Of a DNA stretch of 64,000 nucleotides, positions 43,614-54,667 are shown one piece after another. Position 1 is the stretch's first letter. Every line of letters starts with the position of its first letter. The DNA comes from Bremia lactucae (Eukaryota; Oomycota; Peronosporomycetes; Peronosporales; Peronosporaceae). The notes beneath the pieces are model-generated. The model saw nothing but the letters and a program-made list of their open reading frames with translations. It was not told the DNA's origin and searched no databases. The DNA lies in the NCBI RefSeq assembly GCF_004359215.1, contig NC_090620.1:971648-1035647 (forward strand), written 5' to 3'. Both the position numbers and the translations under genes were made by a program.

Positions 43614-44080
43614 GTCTACATGGAGCAGGACACAGGACCCTGAGTCCAACAGCATTATGAATCCGCTCGATGAAGAGCAAAAGCAGGCAATCCTCATAGA
43701 GGAACAAGCTCGTCGTCGAGCTGCCGAGATAGCGAAAGCTAAAGCTCATAGTGCATATAGATTCACTTCGCTTAGTGCGGAAGAGCGTCTCAAGAGATCG
43801 CGGGTCACAGTTTGGTCATCTGGACCTCAGGTGATTCGTCGACGACGCCGGAGGAGATCGCTGCTCGCAACGATCTTCATGAGCGATATCTTACGCCTAA
43901 GATAGTGACGCGAAGCCAAGATTTGGTGCGTCTACTTGATCAGGCCCGTGGGCTTCGGTGACCTCAATAAGGGAAATTCCGATCGTTTTGTTTCCAAACG
44001 AATCTAAAAGCGAAAGCGACGCTTCGTTCGAGAACTAGGTCCATCGGGTTCGCCGCCTCCGCAATATTTGATATATTAGA
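43614..44080 (+). pseudogene. Antisense accessory ORF fragment, gamma element G2
   Basis: The frame reads LDEEQKQAILIEEQARRRAA, then FTSLSAEERLKRSRVTVWSS, matching the gamma antisense ORF at 17147-17622 (minus). Continuing 43906-44080 also matches that region. Pol of G2 is on the minus strand, so this ORF is again opposite to pol. Confidence 0.6.
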
Positions 44081-46448
44081 TAGTCTGCGGATGTGGCTGA
44101 TGCTCGTTTGGAACGGAAGCTTCGCTTCGATTTTGCCAAGCTTAAGGCCAAAGGCCAGTTACGTTCGGCATTAATGCCACAAAACGAAGAAAGTTCAAGC
44201 CGATATTTCACTGCTTCGGTTGACCGTACAACCAAAGAATATAAGCCACGCTGAGGCGTTAGATCCACCAAATGCCATTTCTACTGGTATTAGCGTCGTT
44301 TGACGCGAGTTGACCCTGAGCTTGGCGCTCTGTCAACAGCGTACGGGCAATCTTGCAGAAGAGGTACATCAAACTCCCAAGAGCTTTCAGAAGAGGGGTA
44401 TCCCAGCCACTTTACCAAATACTGGTATTAGTTCTTACGACGACGTCGCTTTAAAAGTTTCTCCACGTAAAACTGAAGGTTCCCTCGCGCATCAAGCAGC
44501 GCAGGAGGGGCCCGAAATCTCGACAGAAGCATTTGATGCTATAAAACATAAGGTGAAACTTCTTCGTAAGAGCCTTGCTCGGGTTGAGAGTTCGTTTGAG
44601 GCGATTCAAAACCGGCTTTCGATGCTGGAGCGTCGGCAACCTCGTTTAGGGCCAGCTAGACATCCTGGTGAGGATGCAGAAATCTGCGGCGCGACCGCCT
44701 GTCTCGGCGCAAGCTCCTTTAAGTCCACGTGGGAAGGGCCCCGATATGGCTTAAGCAAGCCAACGTAAAACACTCGGTGTGTACGCAGCTTGCTAGGAAT
44801 ATTTAGCGTGTAAGCTAGGCCCTTCTTGGCCACGACCGTAAGTGGTTCAATAAAGCGTGGGCGCAATTTGGTCTTCAAGGCGGCAGAAACCAAGTTAGTA
44901 GGTAGATTTTCTGCGTTGAATAAAACTCGGTCTCCGATAATATAAGAATTAATACAGCTTCTGCCTTTGGCATCTGCTTGTTCTTTTTGTTTATCTTGGC
45001 TAACAGCCATCGTGTGCGTTACATGTCTTACGTCACTAATTCGCGTCAAAAGGACTCGCTTACTTGTATCCAAACGGTAACAGGGCTGATACTAGCAAGC
45101 CTATCGGCTAATTCCCTGCACCAAGACCAGAGCCACACAGTGGTATCGGTAAAAGAACGCGTGGGTGGGTGAAACCGTTGTAAATAGAACGGATTATAGC
45201 CTGTAGAGGCATGGACAGTGTTATTCAACGCAAACTCCACCACTGGAAGCATTTTGCTCCAGCGCTTTGCTGGTCAAGCACACACTGCGTAAACGTCTTC
45301 AATGACGCGATTGACACGTTCGGTTTGACCATCGGTCTGCGAATGGTCCGGGGTGGACATGTCCAATCTGACGCCAAGCACTCGGAAAATCAGTTTGCAG
45401 AATTTTTAGTGAAACAGGGGTTTCGATCATCGACAATTGCCACAGGCAAACTGTGTTGTCGAAAACACGCGATTGATGAACAGCCTTGCTGTACCTTCAC
45501 CATCAATGGCATCCGGCATAGCCGCTAAGTGAGACATTTTTTGCTTACTCGCTCAACAAAGTCCACTATGCTGGTGTTCCGGCCGAAACTTGCGGTAAAC
45601 CGAAAACAAAATCCATACTAATGGACTCCCAACACCCTGTATGTACGAGCAGACTTGCCAATAGTGCAGCAGCATGCGCCGAGGGTTTAACCCATTGGCA
45701 AGTTTCGCATGTGCGAACGTATGTGCTTACCCAATCGTAAAGTTTAGGCCACCAATAAATCTGGCTTACAGAGCCGTAGGTCTTTTCTCTACCGAGATGA
45801 CCACGAAGGACAGTATCGTGTAGCTTATAGAGGATTCGGTACTTCAAATTCTCATCATGAGGAACAACGACGCGCGGAGGATCCACAGCGTCCGTGACGC
45901 AAACGTAAAGACAATTTTGAGCCTGATTCAGTGTTATTTAGAGCTCATAGCAAAGCTATACACTGGTCATCCAGGGTGTAAGCTGAACGGAATAATTCAG
46001 TAATAGACGACATAATAGCCGTTAAATGAGGGAGCTTATAAAGCGGCCTGCGTGATAGCGCATTAGCCAAAGCATTCTGCTTTTCAGGCTTATACTTCAC
46101 CTCGAAGTTGTATTCGGCTAAAAGGAGAGCCATCGGGCATTCTCTGTGAGAGATAGGACGACTAAGTCGTGTGTACTGACGCGTGATCTGTAATATAACA
46201 AGAGGCTTAGAGGCTTGAAGATGAACTCTGAATTTGATAAGAGCATACTTTATTGCAAGTAACTCTTTGTCATGAACTGGGTACTTCTTTTTCGCAGCTT
46301 TGAGCTGTCTAGACTTGAACGCAATGACACGTTCATGCCGTCACTATTTGTTTGTAACAGAGCACTTCCAATAACAAAATTCGATGCGTCACAGACAACA
46401 CTGACAGGCCAATTTTGATTTGGCAGTCCCAGAATCGGGGCATGGATA
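44081..46448 (-). mobile_element. Gamma element fragment G2: chromodomain, integrase, RNase H
   Basis: 44081-45889 is the reverse complement of 41705-43513. Position x on the left maps to 87594 minus x, and all translated frames in the shared region agree residue for residue apart from a single difference in the zinc-domain segment (WWPKLYDW). From 45890 to 46448 it continues as a diverged RNase H (YNFEVKYKPEKQNALANALS). It ends at a second gap. Confidence 0.8.
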
Positions 46449-46548
46449 NNNNNNNNNNNNNNNNNNNNNNNNNNNNNNNNNNNNNNNNNNNNNNNNNNNN
46501 NNNNNNNNNNNNNNNNNNNNNNNNNNNNNNNNNNNNNNNNNNNNNNNN
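46449..46548. other. Assembly gap, 100 N
   Basis: Fixed-size gap. The element orientation flips back from minus (left) to plus (right). Confidence 1.
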
Positions 46549-47395
46549 GGTGGTCAGTCGACCAACGATTAAGTTAAACTCATCGTCACTTCTGGACGAA
46601 GTTGTCCTGGATGACACAGAAGCTGCACTTAGTGCGCGGAGTGGATCATCAATCCTTAAAGATCCGCAGATCCATTTTATTCCTTGATTAAGAATTTTAA
46701 GATGTGATCTGTCAAATATACCATCTGTTTACCCCCGGATAGAGGTGTCCGTCATGAAATTGACTTAATCCCTGGAAACAAATACTCTGTCACACGACAG
46801 TGGCCTTTACCAAGGAAACAGTGTGACAACATTGACAATTTTTCCGAGCTAGGCACGAGGCTGGAATGGTACGACAAAGCAAATCTCCCCGTTCGACACC
46901 GACATTTTGAGTCAGAAAGCCAAATGGCAAATGGCACATTGTACTGCTTATAATAAGCTTTTCTTATGCTGTCACTATACCTGCACAAACCCCCATTCCT
47001 AGAAAGGATGTTCTCCAGAACATTGTGGTGGGATGTACAATGTACAGTGCACTTGACGTAGTCGATGGTTATTACCAACTGCTCATGCGAGCTAGCGATA
47101 TTTCGCTTACAGCGCAACTCAGGCAGTATGCCATGGGAGTGGTTGGTTATGCAACAAGGGATTTCCAACGCCCCGGCGACATTTAATCGTCTAGTGACGC
47201 AACTGTTCCGCCCTCATTGAGGTTATGCACAGACTTATTTTGATGAATTTTTTGTCCATAGTCGTGCGGGGCAGGGTCGGTAGGATGTGAAAAATTATAT
47301 AGACCATTTCGAGTAGTGCTCGAGTGTATGCGCACAGATAAATTGTATGCTAATGCATCTAAATGCATTTTTGGTCACACGGCCAGGACGTCGGA
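46549..47395 (+). pseudogene. Gamma reverse transcriptase fragment (G4)
   Basis: The plus strand carries VVSRPTIKLNSSSLLDEVVL, then EIDLIPGNKYSVTRQWPLPR, a KPPFLERMF-like block, QGISNAPATFNRLVTQLF and TYFDEFFVHS (YxDD changed to YFDE). This copy still has the RT palm that is deleted in G1 and G3. Many frameshifts. It breaks at 47395 into the antisense-ORF region of the next copy. Confidence 0.7.
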
Positions 47396-50300
47396 GGAGC
47401 TCGCTGCTCGCGATATTCTTCATGAGCAATACCTTACGCCAAAGGAAATGACGCGAAGAATCTAACGCATTTGCGTGATCAGGCCCGTGGGGCTTCGGTG
47501 ACTTCAATGAGGGAAATTCCGATCGTTTGTTTCGAAACGAATTAAAAGTCAAAACGAAAACGAGGTCTCATTTGAGAACTGCGTCCATCAGGCCCGCCGC
47601 CTCCGCAGTATTTGGAATAATAGAGTCTTGGACGTGGCTGATAATCGTTTGGAACGGAAGCTTCGCTTTGATTACGCCAAGCTTAAGACCAAAGGCCTGT
47701 TACGTCCGGCATTTAAGCCACAAAACGAGGAAAGGCCTAGCCGATATTTCAGTGCTTCGATTGACCGTATAACCATGGATAAAGCCGCACTGAGGCTATA
47801 GATCCACCTAATCCCACTTCTAGTGGTGAAAAGCGTCTTTGACGCAAGTTGACTCTGAGCTTGGCGATCGAAAACGTCAACGGCGTACGGGCAATCTTGC
47901 TGAAGAGGTACCTCAAACTCCCAAGAGCTTTCAAAAGAGGGGTACCCCTGCCACTTCACCAGATACTGGTATTGGCCCTTACGACGACGTCGCTTTAAAA
48001 GTTTCTCCACGTGAAACTGAAGGTACCCTCGCGCATTAAGCATCGCGGGAGGGGGCCGAAATCTGGATGGAAGCATTTGATGCTCAAGAGCACGAAGTGC
48101 AACTTCTTCGTGAGAGCCTTGCTCGGGTGAGGGCACTTTTGAGGCGGTTCAAAACCTTCTTTCGATGCTAGAACATCAGCAACCTCGTTTAGAGGGCCAT
48201 TTGGACATCCTGGTGAGGATGCAGAAATCTGCGGCTTAACCGCCTGTCTCGGCGCAACCGCGTTAAGTCCATGTGGGAAGGATCCCGATATGGCTTAAGC
48301 AAGCCGACGTAGAACACTGGGTGTGTACGCAGCTTGCTAGGAAGGTTAAGCGTGTAAGCTAGGGTCTTCTTGGCCATGGACCGTAAGTGGTTCAATAAAG
48401 CGTGGGCGCAATTTGGTCTTCAAGGCGGCAGAAACCAAGTTAGTAGGTAGATTTTCTGCGTTGAATAAAACTCGGTCTCCGATAATATAAGAATTAATAC
48501 AGCTTCTGCCTTTGGCATCTGCTTGTTCTTTTTGTTTATCTTGGCTAACAGCCATCGTGTGCGTTACATGTCTTACGTCACTAAATCGCGTCAAAAGGAC
48601 TCGCTTACTTGTTTCCAAACGGTAACAGGGCTGATACTAGCAAGCCTATCGGCTAATTCCCTTCCTAAGGCTTGCGCATTGATCTGTAAGAGATCGCGTT
48701 TTTGGGTATACCTTTGTGCATAGTACTGATTTTAGCCTGTGAGTCCTTGACAGTGTTCTTTAACTTAAACTTGACGACTGGCCGCATTTTGGTCCAGCTC
48801 TTTGCTGATCAAGTACTTTCTGCGTCAACGTCTTCTATTACGGATTGACACGTTCGGTTTGACCATCGGTCTGCGAATGGTCCGGGGTGGCATGTAAAAT
48901 CTGATGCCAAGCACTCGGAAAATCAGTTTGCAGAATTTTTAGTGAAACAAGGGTTTCGATCATAGACATTTGCCACAGGCAAACCGTGTTGTCGAAACAC
49001 GCGATCGATGAATAGCCTTGCTGTACCTTCACCATCAATGGCATCCGGCACAGCCGCTCATTGAGCCATTTTGCTTACTCGCTCAACAAATAACACTATG
49101 CTGGTGTTCCGGCCGAAACTTGCGATAAACCGAAAACAAAATTCATACTAATGGACTCCCAACACCCTGTATGTACGAGCAGACTTGCCAATAGTGCAGC
49201 AGCATGCGCCGAGGGTTTAACCCATTGGCAAGTTTCGCATGTGCGAACGTATGTGCTTACCCAATCGTAAAGTTTAGGCCACCAATAAATCTGGCTTACA
49301 GAGCCGTAGGTCTTTTCTCTACCGAGATGACCACGAAGGACAGTATCGTGTAGCTTATAGAGGATTCGGTACTTCAAATTCTTATCATGAGGAACAACGA
49401 CGCGCAGAGGTTCCGCAGCGTTCGTGCAATAAAGCAATAGGTCGTTATCTATAGAAAATCGATGTAATCTTGCACGCAAACGTGCTGACAATTTAAAACC
49501 CGAGGCAGACTTCTTTAGAGCTCGTAGCCGAGCTACACACTGTTCATCCTTGGCGAAAGCCGAACGAATTAATTCAGCATTAGGTGACATGATAGTCGTT
49601 AAATGAGAGAGCTCATAATCTGGCGTGCCTGATAACGCATCGGCCAAAACATTCTGTTTGCCAGGCTTATACTTCACCTCGAAGTTGTATTCCGCGAAAA
49701 AGGATAGCCATGGGGCCTTTCTCTGTGAGAGATGGGGCGACTTAGTCGCCGTGCGCAATGACGCACGATCTGTATATGTCACAAACAGCTTAGAGCCGAG
49801 CAGATAAACTCTGAATTTGACGAGAGCATACTTCATAGCAAGTAACTTTTTGTCATGAACTGGGTAATTCTTTTTCGCAGCTTTAAGCTGTCTAGACTCA
49901 AACGCAATTACACGTTCACACCCATCACCATCTGTTTGTAACAGAGCACTGCCAATGGCAAAATCCGATGCACCACAGACGACACTGAAAGGCCAGTTCG
50001 GCAGTGCCAGAATCGGGGCATAAATAAGGCTATCCTTAATTGTTTAAGAAGCATTTTGTTTGCACGAGTCCAGCACCATTTTATATCCTTCTTAAGTAGA
50101 TTACAGAATGGCCAAGCCATATCAGCGTAATTTTCGCTATTTTGTGTAAATAATTGGCGAGACCCAACCACTTACGCAAATCCTTTCGGCCATTAGGAAC
50201 CAACCAATTTATTATGGCTTACACCTGTCACACCGTATGTGGTTCCCGGAATGAAATCAATTTCATGACGGACACCTCTTTCCGGGGGCAAAATAAATGG

Positions 50301-51681
50301 TGGATTGGTACATACGACATCTTGGAATTCCTTAATTAAGGAATGAAATGAATCCGCAGGATTTATACACCGCGCACTAAATGCAGCTTTTGTGTTGTCC
50401 AGGACAGCTTCGTCCAGAAGTAGCGATGAGTTTAACTTAATCGTTGGTCGAACGACCACCATCTCAGATAAGTCGCCAGCCTTTAAGTCTCCGCCGCACT
50501 CATCAATAGACATTTCGTCTTGCTCTAAAAGAGTAAATAATACAGGGATTTCCCCAAGGCTAATTTGTCCCTCAACTGTTACCAGTAACACCATTTACAA
50601 GCCTATGCAATTGATCGCTCGTATCATTTTGTAAGAATATGCTGCTTCACTTCTCTTCTGTCACGAAGTAAAGGCAATACGCCTCTTAGAGGCCGGGACC
50701 CGGGACATTCACGTCCCCAAATCTTCCAGCCTGTACTGTATCTGTACCAAAGCTGGTGTCTAATTTGACATTCGAGAAGGAGTAAGGTAACTCAATTTCC
50801 TTATCCAGCGAACGTTCACGTGTCACTTCACGTGCATTAGAAGGGTTTGACCCAAAATGCCCTGGCGAATCGCCAATAGTGTCACTACTGGCATTCAGTA
50901 TGGTGCCACCTCGGCCGACCACACTCAATGGACTTAGACGTGCCACTCCACGTATCTCAGGGATGTTACACCCTTAACGACTCGACCTTAGACCAACAAT
51001 GCCTCCAGCATTCAATGAATCGTTATTACAACGAGGGTCACTCGACGGAGTACGTGCCGTTCGACTTCCTTCTTCTGACTCGGGCTCAGAGTAATGTTTT
51101 TAACATGTTAGTTTATTAACTCCGACATTCCAATGCCTAAAACATGGACAGACACAGTCAATGATCCACGCTAGTAGCGCTTTTGCTGCCTAGCTAGGGT
51201 GGGTTCATGACTCTCCAAAACTTTGCTAGGAACATTCCGCGTGGCGTCTAACGTCTTAGAACCTCCAATCGATCCATGGTTCATGGCTTTCAAGCCAGAC
51301 CATTCCAAGGATGAGATCATCTCGAATCCAAATCAAGGACGAGACAGCGTTCCATACTGTCAAAGTCTAGAACCTTTATGGCCAAGTTTAATGGAACCTT
51401 AGGAACAGTGACACGAGTCCCAGTCACTAAGCGAACAGTGATTGTATCACTTTCATGCGCTTTAAGTGCCTCAAGGTACTGTATATTTCCCTCAAGGGAA
51501 AGACGTCGAGCATAAATGCAAGATGCTCCTGAGTCAATTAAAATTGACCATGGCAAAGCCCTTCACAGTCGCTTGAGCGACTAACAAGCCAGGCTTGATC
51601 TCACGCCCCGTGCAATTGCGCATCGAACTTATTGGGGCTAGGCCCTGTTTACTCTCACCTCCTAGAGGCTCAACAGAGCCT
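47395..51681 (-). mobile_element. Gamma element copy G3, inverted relative to G1
   Basis: From right to left: protease (51556-51317), RT start with the same core deletion as G1 (50594-50193), RNase H and zinc domain (50171-49096), degraded integrase core (about 49044-48840), integrase C-terminus (48618-48189) and chromodomain (48001-47836, QYQYLVKWQGYPSFESSWEF). Opposite to pol, 47395-47810 holds the antisense ORF remnant. 39443-42028 maps to 51681-49096 as 91124 minus x without any indel, at about 97% protein identity. A piece of gamma LTR (48661-48725) replaces part of the integrase. Confidence 0.8.
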
Positions 51682-51683
51682 TC

Positions 51684-52480
51684 GAAGAGATACTTCTAAG
51701 AGTTGCAGCGAGTTCTTGCCGATGGTAGAATTTGCCATCAAGAATTCGGTGCATGCCTCTACGAAGCATCCACCTTCTTGAATGGCTTGCGCCACCTACA
51801 TATACCCATTTTGTTAGAGGGTGATTCTTATTCGGAGGCCGATTTGCTCGATCAAAAAACTATCTAGCTCTTGCTCATGAGGCATTAGCGCTAATATCAA
51901 TGCGAAGGATACCAATGTTGATTCAATTAACATTGAAGTGGACAAACTCAGCAATTACAAAAAATGATGTTACTGACTTTGACAACGACGCTGGAAGACT
52001 CAGCATCGATAAACAATGTTATTAATTAAACAAGAGATATCACCGCAGTGCGAGCCGGTCGCACTGAACCGAGTCAGCAGGCGATTTCCTCTTGGCTAGA
52101 GAAACGGTGGCCCGTTTCGTGCAGGATTCCATCGCTGGTGCGGTGGGCCGACAGAAACGGAAATCAGATAAAAATGGAAGAGCAAACTTACATTCATTAA
52201 ATGATAATGACCTCGGCGGTAAACTTACCAGAACTTAAAGTGACAGATGTAGGCAGTAATTAATTACTCCCCATGTATATCAGTGCGTTTCGTGTACTAC
52301 ATCACCAAGGCAATTCGTACACGACCGAGCTGCCTCGTAAAATGCGTACGCATCCTACGTTTTATGTTGGGCGTCTCCGCCCGCACCATCAGTATAAGGC
52401 TTCTTCCGATTCCGGATTACACCGGAACGGTCTTGAGCATCCGCCAAAGCCCGATGGCTCCGAGCCAAAGCCTTTTTGTC
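51684..52480 (+). pseudogene. Alpha integrase C-terminal part (element D)
   Basis: The reading includes SSCRW-MVEFAIKNSVHAST-like sequence at the left edge, then RETVARFVQDSIAGAVGRQK and ELPRKMRTHPTFYVGRLRPH. It corresponds to 23160-23990 of element C. It abuts the end of G3 at 51681-51684 without any LTR. Confidence 0.7.
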
Positions 52481-52795
52481 TCAGAGTTTAATTTCTTGAG
52501 CCATAAGATCCACTCTTTCTTTCAAGGAAGAGATCTTCTGGTGAGCTGTCACGAGCTGGTTATGAAGGGACTGATTTGTCCTTTCGTTCGACAGTTGATC
52601 AGTCACAACCTGCACACAATTTCTTAACTGGTCACGAGAAAACATTATCAACCGTCACCGATTACTCGCGGCGACGGGAGCGCTCGTGATCAAGATCCTC
52701 CCTAAAATAATAAAGGATGTCATCCATATCACGATATTTATTCGGGTTCGTCAATCGAGGCGAGCCCGTCCCCCCACCACATACATTGACGGATT

Positions 52796-52970
52796 CGAGT
52801 GGTGAGAAGCGTTTTCTTGTTGAAAGCTTCTCTAACCACCATGAGGTAAAGGGGGCTCGACGATCGTTGGCGAGGGTATCCACCCTCATAAATTAGTTGG
52901 GAACCTCGTTTTCAACTGATGTTGGGCGTTCTATGTCTTGTCTTGCAGTACGACGAGACGCATCCTCCTC
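52796..52970 (+). pseudogene. Chromodomain of element D
   Basis: FLVESFSNHHEVKG is present, followed by a deletion and a degraded LAVRRDAS/VRQYDE-like end. It matches 24355-24535. Confidence 0.55.
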
Positions 52971-53039
52971 GGCAGAAGGTCCATTGGAGAACGAGCGCAT
53001 CCCGCGCTCGTAAAAGGAAATGAGGTTCTCAATTACTAG

Positions 53040-53455
53040 TCGCATCTCGTTAGAGTTGAGCGTCATTCAATGAGGATCTTTTAAGGAAATTTGCTTCCTT
53101 AGGGGCATGACCTGCACCCTTAAAACAGCATGGGCATGAGTTTCCACACGAGAGGCAAGGATCTCTGCTTCTCTAGATAAACGGTTGAACTTATAGCGTG
53201 CACCGACTACGTTCCGTTTCTCGAACCGTTCACGGAAAGCATTTAGCTAGTCAAGCCAGATCTCACGGCCTTTGTTTTGTACATTCTGTACAAAGGCTGT
53301 TCAGCTTGGAACGAAGGTGCAAATGCACCACCGATGCCGGCAAAAGGCATTGATGAAGAATTCCGTTTCATCCTCACCAGGCTTGTGAAGCCTGGATGAG
53401 TCGAATAGCGGTCTATGATATCGATCGTTTGTCGTACCAAGACCAACGAATTAGG
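53040..53455 (-). pseudogene. Antisense accessory ORF, C-terminal part (element D)
   Basis: The minus strand reads LNAFRERFEKRNVVGARYKF, NRLSREAEILASRVETHAHA and an ENLISFYERGMRSFS end, homologous to 24560-24960 of element C. Similarity to C stops near 53455, where the N-terminal part follows in the opposite orientation. Confidence 0.6.
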
Positions 53456-53540
53456 TTATCCTTAGAGGGCAACCAAATTTTGCACTATTGTTTTTAATAG
53501 AGATACCGATTTTTTCCTCAATTGATTTTGTCCAAATACA

Positions 53541-54110
53541 ACATGGCGACTAATAAGTCTGTGCGCGTGGCTCGTGAGGCCGCAAAGTTGGCAGCTGCAC
53601 GTATCTGTGCAGCTGTTGGAAATACAATGTTTTAGTAGACGCTAATGCGTTTACTGCGGGAAATACGTCATCTCCTACTTTCATTGGAGGTGACTAAGAC
53701 ATGTCATCTTTTGATGTCATGGCAGGTGATGACCTGCTACACCAATTGTAGACGACTGAACCAAGTCACCGGCATTTGCCCGACTCAGTGGCTACTGTAA
53801 AGGCCGCCGGACCACCCGGGGCCGAGTTCGTTAAACCTTTGGGTTCTAACGTGACAATCATAGAGGTTGTTCTACTCGTCTGACCTCTTTGGTGGGGAGT
53901 CATTGACTCAATGGGCGATGACGACTCTGGTAACGTATGCGTCACTAGGAACTAAGTGGCCGCGAAGAGTGCTGCTGGTGGTGCTAGTTTTCATCACCAG
54001 GAATTGAGTGGCTCTAGGGATCGCTTCAAGGGCCAAGTAAGCGTTAACGTTAACATAAGCCAAAAAGAGAGGGACCGCAATACGTTGCTGTACGCTCCTG
54101 AAAAGAAGCC
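53541..54110 (+). pseudogene. Antisense accessory ORF, N-terminal part, inverted
   Basis: The ATG at 53541 starts MATNKSVRVAREAAKLAAAR, almost the same as the start in element C. SVATVKAAGPPGAEFVKPLG follows after a frameshift. It is on the plus strand whereas the C-terminal part (53455-53040) is on the minus strand. The right end is cut by a beta LTR at 54117. Confidence 0.65.
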
Positions 54111-54116
54111 TGCTTG

Positions 54117-54413
54117 AAAGAGGTGTAAAGTAAACTGTTTTTAAATAATTAAGCTCCTCTGTTTCATCTATTTAATACTAACTTAATTATATACTAATAC
54201 AAAACATGTAGTAAAGTCTTATCCGTCTTTGCGCGCGTCCAGCGCTGACTGAACCGCGGAGCAAGTAGATATAATGGCCTATATCTACCAATGGATAAGC
54301 TTTCCGAGTATTACTACGTAAAGTAATATTCTCCAATTATTCTCTACTTTTTGGATGCTATATTAATTAACAATATTTAAGCGTTATTTCATGTAGAGAT
54401 ACACCCCGTTACA
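54117..54413 (-). repeat. Beta LTR, truncated at its left end
   Basis: It matches the right two thirds of the beta LTR at 61577-62023 and ends ACACCCCGTTACA at 54413. The remaining 54414-54667 is the 5' flank of the FANCG-like gene, AT-rich, with no clear core promoter element I can defend. Confidence 0.8.
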
Positions 54414-54667
54414 TGTAACCTCCAACAAATATGAACTGTGATGGTCACGGCACTATACCTTAAGAGGGGTTGTTTTACAGAGAGGGGACTGTCCAACTAT
54501 TTTTTATAATTGACTTGGTCCCAAGCTGGGACCAGGAAAACTTAATAAAATAAAATACATATCAGAGGAGAAGGGTATTAAAATAGAGGGCTCAACTCCT
54601 CTGAAACTCATAAGCAAAGTCACAAACGTCAGATTCGTTTCGAAACAATTCTCAAATCATTTATACA

